A stretch of DNA of 35,383 nucleotides from NCBI GenBank assembly GCA_020720325.1, contig DYOW01000017.1, positions 1-35,383 on the forward strand, written 5' to 3'. Of the stretch, positions 15,012-23,516 are shown piece after piece; position 1 is the stretch's first letter; every line of letters starts with the position of its first letter. The position numbers were made by a program, and so were the translations under genes. Under the pieces are notes generated by a model, which worked only from the letters and a program-made list of their open reading frames with translations, was not told the DNA's origin and did no database searches. The stretch is from Desulfobulbus propionicus (lineage in GTDB: Bacteria; Desulfobacterota; Dissulfuribacteria; Dissulfuribacterales; DYOW01).

Positions 15012-17828
15012 ATGCAGACAAAATATATTGTAGGAATCGATCTCGGAACAACAAATTCTGCTGTTGCCTATGCAAATCTTTATGATATTGCAACCCAGGG
15101 AATAGAGATAAAGAGCTTTGAGATTCCGCAGGTAGTCACATCCGGAAGGGTTGCAAACAGACCCACACTACCTTCTTTTTTATACTTACCAGACGAAAAA
15201 GAGTTTATAGCCGGGGAAATAGCGCTCCCATGGGATAATGACCCTAAATATTGTGTTGGAGCTTTCGCAAGGGATTTTGGCACATTAAACCCTTTAAGGC
15301 TGGTTTCATCCGCAAAAAGCTGGCTATGTCACAGCGGAATTGACAGAGAATCAACGATATTGCCTTTTGGGATTGAAAATCAAGACATTAAAAAAATATC
15401 TCCGGTTGAGGCATCCAAAAATTATCTTCTTCACATTAAAAATGCCTGGAATCATGTCATGGGAAGGGATAATGCCCTTGAAAAACAATATGTTGTGCTC
15501 ACAGTTCCGGCATCTTTCGATGAAGTTGCAAGGGAGCTTACACTAAAGGCGGCAAATGAAGCTGGATTAAAAAACCTCACCCTTATTGAAGAACCTCTTG
15601 CCGCATTTTATTCATGGCTTTCAAACAACGAGTCAAACTGGAATAATTTTATTTGCGAAGGAGACACTGTTCTTGTGTGCGATGTGGGAGGAGGAACCAC
15701 AGACTTTACCCTTATTTCCTGCCATAAAAAAGATGATAAACCCCTTCTTGAAAGAATTGCTGTGGGCGATCATCTGCTTTTGGGCGGAGATAATATTGAT
15801 ATAACCATCACACATCTTGCTGAAAAAGAACTGAATCAGGAGCTTGGTTTTGTGGCATGGCAAAATCTCCTTCACCAGAGCAGACAGGCAAAAGAAAAAA
15901 TTTTCTCTGAAGAAAAAGATGATATAGAATTAAAAGAGGTCTCATTAAGGATACAAAGACCCGGTAAATCCCTTGTGGGCGGCACAACCGTCATTAATCT
16001 TAAAAAAGATGAGATTGTCCCTAAGATAACCGAGGGTTTTTTTCCGGTAATATCATTTGAAGAATGTCTTAAAAAAACGACTGGCACAACAGGCATTAGA
16101 GAGATGGGACTTCCCTTTGAGGACGACCCCTGCATAACAAGACATATTGGAAGCTTTATTGCCAGACACTCGGAAAAACTCCCCGATATTATTCTTTTTA
16201 ACGGAGGCACACTAAAACCTGAAATATTCAGAAAAAGAATTATTGAAAACCTTTCATTATGGAAAAATGGCGAAATCAGCGAGCTTCCATCCAAATCCCT
16301 TGACCTTGCAATTTCATTAGGCGCCGCTTACTACGGTCTTACCAAGCACGGCATTGGTTTAAGGGTAGGAGGCGGTATTGCAAGGAGTTACTATCTTGGT
16401 CTTGACACAGGAGAAGAAACACAAAAATCCATCTGCCTTATACCCCAGGGAACCCTTGAAGGCGAGGAACAGTCCATTAACAGGGATTTTAAGATAAGGA
16501 CAAACAGCCCTGTTAAATTTTCCCTTTACACCTCAACAGTGAGACATAATGACAAGACAGGGGATATTATTGCTGTAAATGAAGATATTTTTAAGCTACC
16601 GCCACTACAAACCTTCTTAAAATACGGTAAATCAACATCGCATAACCTTATAGACGTTAATATAACCGCAAGGCTTACTGAAACCGGCATTATTGAAATA
16701 TTTTGCAACTCCCTTACATTAACCCATAAATGGAAACTCCAGTTCCAGCTAAAACAACAAGAATTAAAACAGTCATCAGGGCCCGAAGGCGTAAGGGTAA
16801 TTCCACATAAAAATGATGACAATGAAAAATTACTAACTGATTCGGATAAAGAAGCCCTTGAAGAGATAAAAAAACATATTGAATTCTGTTTTTCTCCCCA
16901 AAAAGAAGCCCGTATTTCACCAAAAGACCTGCCAAATAAATTAAATGAAATAACCAGCATGCCCAGGGAAAACTGGGGGCTTGGCCTTATAAGGGGCATA
17001 TCAGACCAGCTTTTGATATATAAAGACGGCATGAAACTCTCAAATGAGCATGAAAACAGATGGCTTAATCTCTGCGGGTTTTGTTTAAGACCGGGAATTG
17101 GCGAGCGCCTTGACCCCTGGCGCATAAAAAAGGCATGGACTATCTTTCTTGAAGGACTTAAATATCCAAAAGACAATGAATCAAGAAAACAGTGGTGGAT
17201 ATACTGGAGAAGAATCAGCGCCGGCCTCACATCAGGTCAGCAATCACAAATATTTAACGCTATAAAACCCTTTATTATTTCGGAAAAAACACAAAACAAT
17301 AAACAAAAGACTAAAAAAACAGTATCTCAGACACAGGTAAAGGCAACTTTTGAAGAAAAAAGAGAGATGTGGCTTCTTGCAAGTTTCCTCCAGAAATTAG
17401 ACCCCTCAATTAAGACTGATATTGGAGACGAACTTCTTGATATGATAATAAAAGGCAGACATTTTGCCGGCATTTACTGGGCATTTTCAAGAATTGGCGA
17501 GAGGGTTCCTGTTTATTGCCCTATCGACAAGGTTATTCCATATAAAATTATAAATTTATGGTTAAATGAACTGAAAAAGGCAGAACACATCCCCAAAAAT
17601 CAGCTCTTAAATCTTGCAATTTCCTTTGCAAGGCTGACAGGTGACAGATTCAGGGATTTGCCGCTTTCATCAAGGGAAGACCTGAAGACATGGCTTATAA
17701 GCGCAGGTATTTCAGAAAATGAACTTACCCCTATTTTTGAAATTATTGACCTTAAAAAAACTGAAATAGAATCTGCCTTTGGAGAAGGACTACCTGAGGG
17801 TCTGGTTTTAGAAAGCCCAGAAGAGTAG
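15012..17828 (+). CDS. Hsp70-family protein with C-terminal DUF3731-like region
   Basis: A 938-residue protein. The N-terminal ATPase domain shows the phosphate loop IDLGTTNSAVAYA (9-21), VLTVPASFDEVARE (about 158-171), EEPLAAFYSW and DVGGGTTDFTLIS (about 226-238). It is not the housekeeping DnaK: the substrate-binding half is replaced by a helical region containing QWWIYWRRISAGLTSGQQ, which matches my recollection of DUF3731 in DnaK-related proteins. No dnaJ or grpE is adjacent. Such proteins are poorly characterised and a chaperone role is inferred from the ATPase domain only. It starts 15 bases after the upstream terminator with no clear ribosome binding site, and ends in TAG before a perfect palindrome. 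Confidence 0.85.
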   Translation: MQTKYIVGIDLGTTNSAVAYANLYDIATQGIEIKSFEIPQVVTSGRVANRPTLPSFLYLPDEKEFIAGEIALPWDNDPKYCVGAFARDFGTLNPLRLVSSAKSWLCHSGIDRESTILPFGIENQDIKKISPVEASKNYLLHIKNAWNHVMGRDNALEKQYVVLTVPASFDEVARELTLKAANEAGLKNLTLIEEPLAAFYSWLSNNESNWNNFICEGDTVLVCDVGGGTTDFTLISCHKKDDKPLLERIAVGDHLLLGGDNIDITITHLAEKELNQELGFVAWQNLLHQSRQAKEKIFSEEKDDIELKEVSLRIQRPGKSLVGGTTVINLKKDEIVPKITEGFFPVISFEECLKKTTGTTGIREMGLPFEDDPCITRHIGSFIARHSEKLPDIILFNGGTLKPEIFRKRIIENLSLWKNGEISELPSKSLDLAISLGAAYYGLTKHGIGLRVGGGIARSYYLGLDTGEETQKSICLIPQGTLEGEEQSINRDFKIRTNSPVKFSLYTSTVRHNDKTGDIIAVNEDIFKLPPLQTFLKYGKSTSHNLIDVNITARLTETGIIEIFCNSLTLTHKWKLQFQLKQQELKQSSGPEGVRVIPHKNDDNEKLLTDSDKEALEEIKKHIEFCFSPQKEARISPKDLPNKLNEITSMPRENWGLGLIRGISDQLLIYKDGMKLSNEHENRWLNLCGFCLRPGIGERLDPWRIKKAWTIFLEGLKYPKDNESRKQWWIYWRRISAGLTSGQQSQIFNAIKPFIISEKTQNNKQKTKKTVSQTQVKATFEEKREMWLLASFLQKLDPSIKTDIGDELLDMIIKGRHFAGIYWAFSRIGERVPVYCPIDKVIPYKIINLWLNELKKAEHIPKNQLLNLAISFARLTGDRFRDLPLSSREDLKTWLISAGISENELTPIFEIIDLKKTEIESAFGEGLPEGLVLESPEE

Positions 17829-17846
17829 GAATCCGTTATTTGCAGT

Positions 17847-17874
17847 AAGGAATTCCCATGGGAATTCCTTACAA
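17847..17874. repeat. Perfect 28-base palindrome
   Basis: GTAAGGAATTCCCA (17847-17860) is followed immediately by its exact reverse complement (17861-17874) with no spacer. It begins 18 bases after the Hsp70-like gene. Neither side carries a T-run, so a classical terminator is not supported. A protein-binding site or a hairpin that protects the transcript end is possible. Confidence 0.7.
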
Positions 17875-17923
17875 TAATGAACCTATTATAACGGGTGTTT
17901 TATTATTTTGCAGTATCAACATC

Positions 17924-17947
17924 AGGGACAGGTCGCGATCTGTCCTT
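17924..17947. repeat. Dispersed palindromic repeat, copy 1
   Basis: AGGGACAGGTCGCGATCTGT followed by CCTT is an imperfect inverted repeat centred on TCGCGA. It shares the AGGGACA-AGTCGC/CTGTCC core with the element at 26106-26132. The pair looks like a dispersed REP-type intergenic repeat. The rest of the 17875-18064 gap shows nothing I can interpret. Confidence 0.6.
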
Positions 17948-18064
17948 GCAATTTGGATTACCATCACAAAATTTTTTCTATCAACTTTTTTCTTTACCTT
18001 TTTTTATTTTTTCTTAAAATAAGCTCTAAGTGTGAAAAAAATACAAACATTTTGAGGTGTGTTT

Positions 18065-20596
18065 ATGCAAAAATTTCAGTATAAGACGTGGCGGAACGAA
18101 AATAATTTAATCTACTTAATCCTTAAAAAAATAAAACTTAGCCCTTTAATGCTGATGTTTTTTCCCTATTCATGCGGTATTGCCATTGGCAGATATTTTA
18201 ATTTTCCCCAATTATATATTCTTATTCCCTTTGCTACATGTATTTGCATGATTGCCTTCAATTTTCTATCAAAGCACAGATATGCCAAATATTCTTTATA
18301 TACAGGAATAACTATTTTTTTAATTATTTTCGGATATTCCAATATGCATTTTTATTATCAGCAGCTCTATAAAAAAAACGAAAAACTATATGCCCTTGCC
18401 TCAACTCCGGAATTTAAGACATATCAATTAAAGGGGCAGGTTTTAAAAGCTCCCATACCCGGTGGAAATGGCTGTAAAACCTATATTGCAGTCATGTCAA
18501 GGCTTGACGGAAACAATACAGAAGAAGAGCTTGGTGGTAAAATCAGCGTTTTTATCCAGGGAGTTGACTATAAAGACTTAAAACCAGGCGATATTATAAA
18601 ATTTACCTCTGGTTTAAAGCCGGTAAGAAGCTACAAAACCCCCGCATCCTTTGATTTTGAGATTTGGCGAGCATCTGTTGGCATAATGGTTTCAGGATTT
18701 GTAAAGGAACAGGACAAGCCGGAAATCCTTGAAAATGTCAAGCACAGCAAATACCTTCCCCTGCCCCTTTATCTAAATGAAATAACCCGATGGAATATCT
18801 TAAAGTCCATTGACAGCAAGTTTAGCGAAGAAACAAAGGGAGTCGCAATGGGGTTTCTTATTGGTGAAAAGGGATGGATGTCACGGGAACAGCTTGACGC
18901 CTTTCAGGTCACAGGCACAATGCATTTGCTTGCCATATCAGGGCTTAATATGGGTCTTATGGTGATATTTCTTGGCGGCGCAGTTTATTTTATGCTTGTT
19001 AGATGGCAGTGGCTTGCCGAAAGGTTTATGGTAAGAAAAATTGCTGTGATTATCGCTCTTTTTGGCGGCGTTGTTTATACAAGCCTTGCGGGTTTTACCC
19101 CTTCTGCTGTAAGGGCGATGATAATGATGATTGCCCTTTCCATACCCTTTGTGTTAAATTTATCCCAGACAACCATAAATTCCCTTGCAATAGCAGGATG
19201 GATAATGCTTGTGTTATATCCCGTTGACCTTTTCAGTGTTTCCTTTCAATTATCCTTTCTTGCGGTGTTATTTCTTATAATATTTCTTGGAAGCGGCGTT
19301 GAAAGCATGGAACATAAAAATGACGACGATAAATCCATTAAAGAGGCAATAAAGCAAAATATTATTGATTTGACAAAATCATCCCTTGTATGTTCCTTTG
19401 CGCTTTCTCCCATACTTGCATGGTACTTTCAGAAAATAACACCGTTATCACTCCCCATAAATTTAGTTTCTGTGCCTCTTAGCAACTTTCTTGTTGTCCC
19501 TGAGTTGTTGCTTGGGGCTGTGTTTTTGCCTTTTTCAGAAAAAATCGCAGGCATTATATGGAAATTTCCTGAATTTTTCACAAAAATACTACTTGATATA
19601 ATAATGTATGCCGCAAAATTTCCTTTTGCCTATTTTATGACGGTAAGACCATGTATATATCAGGTGTTTTTTGCATATCTTATAATAATTCTAATGGTTT
19701 ATGTCTATATGGCAAAAAAAAAATTCTGGCTTTCAGTAATAATCGGCTCTCTTCTTGTAAGCCCTATTAATCAGACCTATTATAATCCCTTTGAAAAACC
19801 CGGATTAAAAATATACACCCTTGATGTGGGACAGGGAAACTGCCATGTTTTAAGGCTTCCAGGAAATAAATTAATGGTCATTAATGCAGGTGGCGCACAT
19901 TCAGAGTCATTTGACATAGGGGAAAGGGTTATAGCCCCGTTTATCCGCTCAATCGGTCATAAAAAAATAGATATACTTGCATTCTCAAACCCTGACAAGG
20001 ACAATACCGGCGGTATGTCTGCGCTTGTCACAATGTTTGAGGTAGGAGAAATTTGGAGCAATGGCGAGACATCAAGCAAGGATTATTTCACTGAATTTAT
20101 GGAAATCGCCAGGAAAAAAAATATTCCCCACAAAATAATTAAAAAAGACGATGTAATTTTTATGGATGAAGGGCTGATACTGAAAGTTTTGACTTCCGAA
20201 TCCTGTAAGGAATGTTATAATGAAGCCAGCAGATCCCTTGTTTTTTTTATAAACCACAGGGAAAAAAAGATGTTGTTTTCCGGTGATATTGACAGAAAAA
20301 GGGAACAATACATAACAAAAGAAAATCTTGGAAAAATTCATGTCATCACAGTCCCAAATTTCGGGGCAACGATTTCGAGCTCTGATGAATTTGTTTCATC
20401 TGTCACACCAGATATTGGAGTAATATCTGTGGGATGGAGAAATTTTTATGGCTTTCCCAAGGAAGAAACCTTAAAAAAATATGAAAACGCAAAAACCAGG
20501 ATATTCCGAACTGACTATAACGGAACAATGACAATAAGAATCAATGCGGGTGATTTGTTTTATAAACCTTATCAAGGAAAGGAAGAAAAATTATAA
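18065..20596 (+). CDS. comEC: ComEC/Rec2-type DNA uptake channel with degenerate metallo-beta-lactamase domain
   Basis: ComEC is the inner-membrane channel that carries single-stranded DNA into the cell during transformation. The ATG at 18065 is chosen over the GTG at 18059 because GAGGTG sits just upstream; this gives 843 residues. Domains in order: N-terminal membrane helices with an OB-like extracytoplasmic region (about 1-240), the Competence domain with LLAISGLNMGLMV and multiple helices (about 270-580), and a C-terminal beta-lactamase-like domain from about 580. In the last, DVGQGNC (587-593) and LFSGDID are kept, but the usual SHxDxDHxGG is SNPDKDNTGG (641-650) and the usual LIDAG is VINAG, so metal-binding residues are missing. 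No comEA or other uptake gene is adjacent. Confidence 0.9.
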   Translation: MQKFQYKTWRNENNLIYLILKKIKLSPLMLMFFPYSCGIAIGRYFNFPQLYILIPFATCICMIAFNFLSKHRYAKYSLYTGITIFLIIFGYSNMHFYYQQLYKKNEKLYALASTPEFKTYQLKGQVLKAPIPGGNGCKTYIAVMSRLDGNNTEEELGGKISVFIQGVDYKDLKPGDIIKFTSGLKPVRSYKTPASFDFEIWRASVGIMVSGFVKEQDKPEILENVKHSKYLPLPLYLNEITRWNILKSIDSKFSEETKGVAMGFLIGEKGWMSREQLDAFQVTGTMHLLAISGLNMGLMVIFLGGAVYFMLVRWQWLAERFMVRKIAVIIALFGGVVYTSLAGFTPSAVRAMIMMIALSIPFVLNLSQTTINSLAIAGWIMLVLYPVDLFSVSFQLSFLAVLFLIIFLGSGVESMEHKNDDDKSIKEAIKQNIIDLTKSSLVCSFALSPILAWYFQKITPLSLPINLVSVPLSNFLVVPELLLGAVFLPFSEKIAGIIWKFPEFFTKILLDIIMYAAKFPFAYFMTVRPCIYQVFFAYLIIILMVYVYMAKKKFWLSVIIGSLLVSPINQTYYNPFEKPGLKIYTLDVGQGNCHVLRLPGNKLMVINAGGAHSESFDIGERVIAPFIRSIGHKKIDILAFSNPDKDNTGGMSALVTMFEVGEIWSNGETSSKDYFTEFMEIARKKNIPHKIIKKDDVIFMDEGLILKVLTSESCKECYNEASRSLVFFINHREKKMLFSGDIDRKREQYITKENLGKIHVITVPNFGATISSSDEFVSSVTPDIGVISVGWRNFYGFPKEETLKKYENAKTRIFRTDYNGTMTIRINAGDLFYKPYQGKEEKL

Positions 20597-20689
20597 TAGT
20601 TGGAAAAAAAACTTTTTTCAAAAATGGCTCTATATAAAATATAGTGAATAAATTATGAAAAATGTCTTCAAGCTGTCATATTCTATTCT

Positions 20690-20855
20690 CAGTCCCTTTA
20701 ATCCCCGCCCATCAAGGGAGGGAAGACTTAATTGCTTTCTCTTCCCTGGTGGGAGCATTACCAATGAGTCCCCTCTCCCATCTAAGGAAAGTTTTTCCAA
20801 ACAGTCCCCTCTCCCCTTGTTGGAAAGGGTTAGGGTGAGGGGTATCAACAATATT
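20690..20855. repeat. Cluster of CCCTCTCCC-type intergenic repeat units
   Basis: The 325-base gap 20597-20921 has no gene. Its centre is a mosaic of related units: CCCGCCCATCAAGGGAGG (20705-20722), TTCCCTGGTGGGAG, then GTCCCCTCTCCC twice (about 20769 and 20804), the second running into TTGTTGGAAAGGGTTAGGGTGAGGGG. The units are GC-rich against an AT-rich background and largely self-complementary. They also leave open frames on both strands, which is an effect of composition and not of coding. Confidence 0.65.
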
Positions 20856-20921
20856 ACCCGCTAAAAAATATATAGAACCAAAAATTTTAAAAAAATTATA
20901 TCGCCAAATTATAAATATTAA

Positions 20922-21803
20922 ATGCTAATTCGCTGTAAAAATCATCATGAAACCTTTAAGTTGGCCCAAAAAAAAGCTGGTTTATCGGTTTTTATCAGGA
21001 TATTTCTTGCGCTTTTAAAGGGTATCGCAGGAATCCTGACTAATTCTGCTGGTCTTATAAGTGATGCCTTAAATTCCTGCATGGATATACTTTCAACCAT
21101 CACAGTATATCTTGGCATCTGGATATCCCAGAAAGAGCACCCTGATTTTCCGTATGGGTTATATAAAGCTGAGACCCTTGCGACCCTTGTGGTTTCCCTT
21201 ATAATAATTTCCGCTGCCTTTGGTATAATTTTCACTGCATTTACCGGAAAAATCGGCGGCGACATAGACACATCACTTGCGATAAAAGCCTCTGCCTTAT
21301 CGCTTATCATAACAATATCCTTTGGCATTTATCAGTTAAAAAATGCAAAAAAGGTAAATTCTCCCGCAATTCATGCAGATGCAAAGGACTATCTTGCGGA
21401 TGGTTTTGCATCAGGCATAGTTCTTGTGGGGTTAGTAGGCACATCAATTGGGTTTAATATTGATAAATGGGCAGCGGTTCTTGTCGGCGTTTATATTTTA
21501 TGGTCAGGCTTGACAATACTTATTAAATCCATAAAAGACCTTCTTGATGCCTCCATAGACAAGGAAATGGAAAATGAAATAACAAAACTTGTCAACAACC
21601 ATCCAAACATTAAAAGCATAATGAGATGTATGACAAGGACAAGCGGGGCAAGATACATAGTTGATATTGACGTTGAGCTCTCCATTGATTCCCATCAGGA
21701 GGCTGACATGATAGCAGATGAGATTGAGGAGGAAATAATGAAAAAATTTCCTTTTGTGGCAATTGCAAGGATTAGGACGCATTGTGGAGAAAATAATATA
21801 TAA
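20922..21803 (+). CDS. Cation diffusion facilitator transporter (Mn-type motif N-D/D-D)
   Basis: A 293-residue inner-membrane CDF antiporter exporting a divalent metal in exchange for protons. Six helices occupy about residues 20-205, followed by a cytoplasmic ferredoxin-like domain (KLVNNHPNIKSIMRCMTRTS onward). The transport-site residues are N51 and D55 in helix 2 (SDALNSCMD) and D156 and D160 in helix 5 (AKDYLADGFAS). Zinc-type members normally have H-D/H-D or D-D/H-D; an N-D/D-D set is reported for manganese exporters such as MntE, so Mn2+ is the best guess. HPDFPYG after helix 2 is typical of the family. The next gene starts 33 bases downstream. Confidence 0.85.
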   Translation: MLIRCKNHHETFKLAQKKAGLSVFIRIFLALLKGIAGILTNSAGLISDALNSCMDILSTITVYLGIWISQKEHPDFPYGLYKAETLATLVVSLIIISAAFGIIFTAFTGKIGGDIDTSLAIKASALSLIITISFGIYQLKNAKKVNSPAIHADAKDYLADGFASGIVLVGLVGTSIGFNIDKWAAVLVGVYILWSGLTILIKSIKDLLDASIDKEMENEITKLVNNHPNIKSIMRCMTRTSGARYIVDIDVELSIDSHQEADMIADEIEEEIMKKFPFVAIARIRTHCGENNI

Positions 21804-21836
21804 ATTTAATTTTTTATTCTTTTTGGCGGGGTTATT

Positions 21837-23516
21837 ATGAAAAAAAAACTATTGCTGTTATTTGTTTTTATTATCTTTCCAATTAATTTATTTGCTGTTA
21901 ATGATGACAGGACACAACACGTGGATGTTGCTGTTGAGCCTTTATTAAGCAGAGATTGGGTTTCATATATATCGGACAGCGCTCTTTTTGTAAAACAATA
22001 TAATTCAAAGCCCATTGAAATTGCGGGAAATAAACCCGGAAGCATTATTATTGCCCCGGATATTTATGCTGCCATTGATGATTCTCTTATTGTATCCTAT
22101 ATTGAAAAAACAACTTCAAAAAATAATCTTATCCTTGCAAAGATTGCTTCAAAAAATAAAAAAACCCCTGAATATTTCCAGCTTTCATCAAATTCAACCC
22201 TAATAAATGCGAGGATATATCAGGATAAGGCTCAGGACAAAAATAATCTTGCTGTGCTTGAATCATCAACAAATTCAAGCCAGATAAAACTTCATTATTT
22301 TGACGTAACTACCAATAAAATTGAAACCAAAGATATTAAAGGATTAACAGGGGAGAATATTTTTAACTTAACGCCGGTCTTTACAGATAAATCAGTTTAT
22401 TTTTGTTATTATAAAATAAATAATCAGGGCAAAGATAAATCAGTAGCTATATCTGAATTTGACAAAAACAATTTTAACCTCATAAATGCCATTACCTTTG
22501 ATAATATCGAAGGAACATCTTTTATATATGGATTTACAGTAAAAAACACACCTTTTTTCATATTTAAAAGCTTTGAAAAGGATCAATTCCGATTAAATAT
22601 TGCAAGATTAAAGGATAACAAGTGGCAATATAATAATTTGCAGGAATTTGACGGGCTTGATGTTGCGAGGCTGGATTATCATGTCCAGGATAACGGAAAT
22701 ATTATTATTGTCTTAAGCGCAGAGGATGCAAATAAATTTAAACAGAGAATATTTGCGGTTACCAGTGAAAATTCTGGAGAAACCTTTCAGACACAAAGGA
22801 TAGACAGACGTGAATTTGACAATACCCGCTCATGGCTTCCAGGACTTATTGTGACCGGAAATCATGTCATAACTGTATGGGAAGACATGAGAGACATAAG
22901 AGGTGGAATATATTATAATATTTCAAAAGATATGGGAAAAATCTGGCAAAAAAACGCCTTTTCCTTATCAGAATCAAAATATTATGCAATGAGACCAGCA
23001 ATAAGCCAAAAGAATGATGAAATATTTGTCGCATGGCAGCAATACAAAGATGACACCAAACAAAAAGCAGAGCTGATATTAGCCCGGACAAACCTGAAAG
23101 AACTGGAAAATAATCCCAAAAAAGAACTTATTATTATATCTGATATTCGCAAGAAAAAAAATCTTGTAAATTCTATAAATGAATACTGGAATGCAATGAT
23201 TAATAAAGACTATAATAAGGTTTATCTCATGCATGACCCTTTTTTCAGGGCAAAGATAAGCTCTGAAATATTCACTTCAAAGACAGGTTCCATGGTTTAT
23301 AATAAATTTAAGCTTGAAGAGGTAATTATCCTGGGAAATGAGGCATCTCTTAAGGCAACAATAAATTATGAAGCGCCGGATTTGGATATTTCCGGAAAAG
23401 AGACGTCAATTTCCAAAAAAGATGCTGAAATAGTAGATGTCTGGCTGTATCTTGACGGATTCTGGTATAGAAAATATGTAGATCCTCTGACAGGAGCAAG
23501 CGCTGTCAGTTATTAG
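21837..23516 (+). CDS. Secreted protein with Asp-box (sialidase-like) repeats and NTF2-like tail
   Basis: A 559-residue exported protein with a signal peptide (MKKKLLLLFVFIIFPINLFA) and GCGGGG just before the ATG. Residues about 40-410 look like a beta-propeller: one clear Asp-box (SKDMGKIWQ, about 362-370), a weaker one (SENSGETFQ, about 311-319) and the propeller-like phrase VITVWEDMRDIRGGIYYN. Residues about 440-559 resemble an NTF2-like fold (SINEYWNAMINKDYNKVY ... DVWLYLDGFWYRKY). Catalytic sialidase residues are not evident, so a binding or structural role is as likely as hydrolysis. It ends in TAG and overlaps the convergent deacetylase gene by 11 bases. Confidence 0.65.
   Translation: MKKKLLLLFVFIIFPINLFAVNDDRTQHVDVAVEPLLSRDWVSYISDSALFVKQYNSKPIEIAGNKPGSIIIAPDIYAAIDDSLIVSYIEKTTSKNNLILAKIASKNKKTPEYFQLSSNSTLINARIYQDKAQDKNNLAVLESSTNSSQIKLHYFDVTTNKIETKDIKGLTGENIFNLTPVFTDKSVYFCYYKINNQGKDKSVAISEFDKNNFNLINAITFDNIEGTSFIYGFTVKNTPFFIFKSFEKDQFRLNIARLKDNKWQYNNLQEFDGLDVARLDYHVQDNGNIIIVLSAEDANKFKQRIFAVTSENSGETFQTQRIDRREFDNTRSWLPGLIVTGNHVITVWEDMRDIRGGIYYNISKDMGKIWQKNAFSLSESKYYAMRPAISQKNDEIFVAWQQYKDDTKQKAELILARTNLKELENNPKKELIIISDIRKKKNLVNSINEYWNAMINKDYNKVYLMHDPFFRAKISSEIFTSKTGSMVYNKFKLEEVIILGNEASLKATINYEAPDLDISGKETSISKKDAEIVDVWLYLDGFWYRKYVDPLTGASAVSY

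Noticed and set aside
16526-17230. Long (234-codon) minus-strand frame
   Set aside because: It is antisense to the Hsp70-like gene, whose motifs and codon use are clear. No start signal.
17847-17874. Palindrome as rho-independent terminator
   Set aside because: No T-run follows on either strand and there is no loop. Recorded as a repeat instead.
17826-17890. Readthrough of the TAG ending the Hsp70-like gene
   Set aside because: The frame stays open for about 20 codons, but these cover the perfect palindrome and not coding-like sequence. This TAG is a true stop.
20630-20864. Overlapping 70-codon frames on both strands between comEC and the transporter
   Set aside because: They are produced by GC-rich repeat units that read open in both directions; no ribosome binding site.
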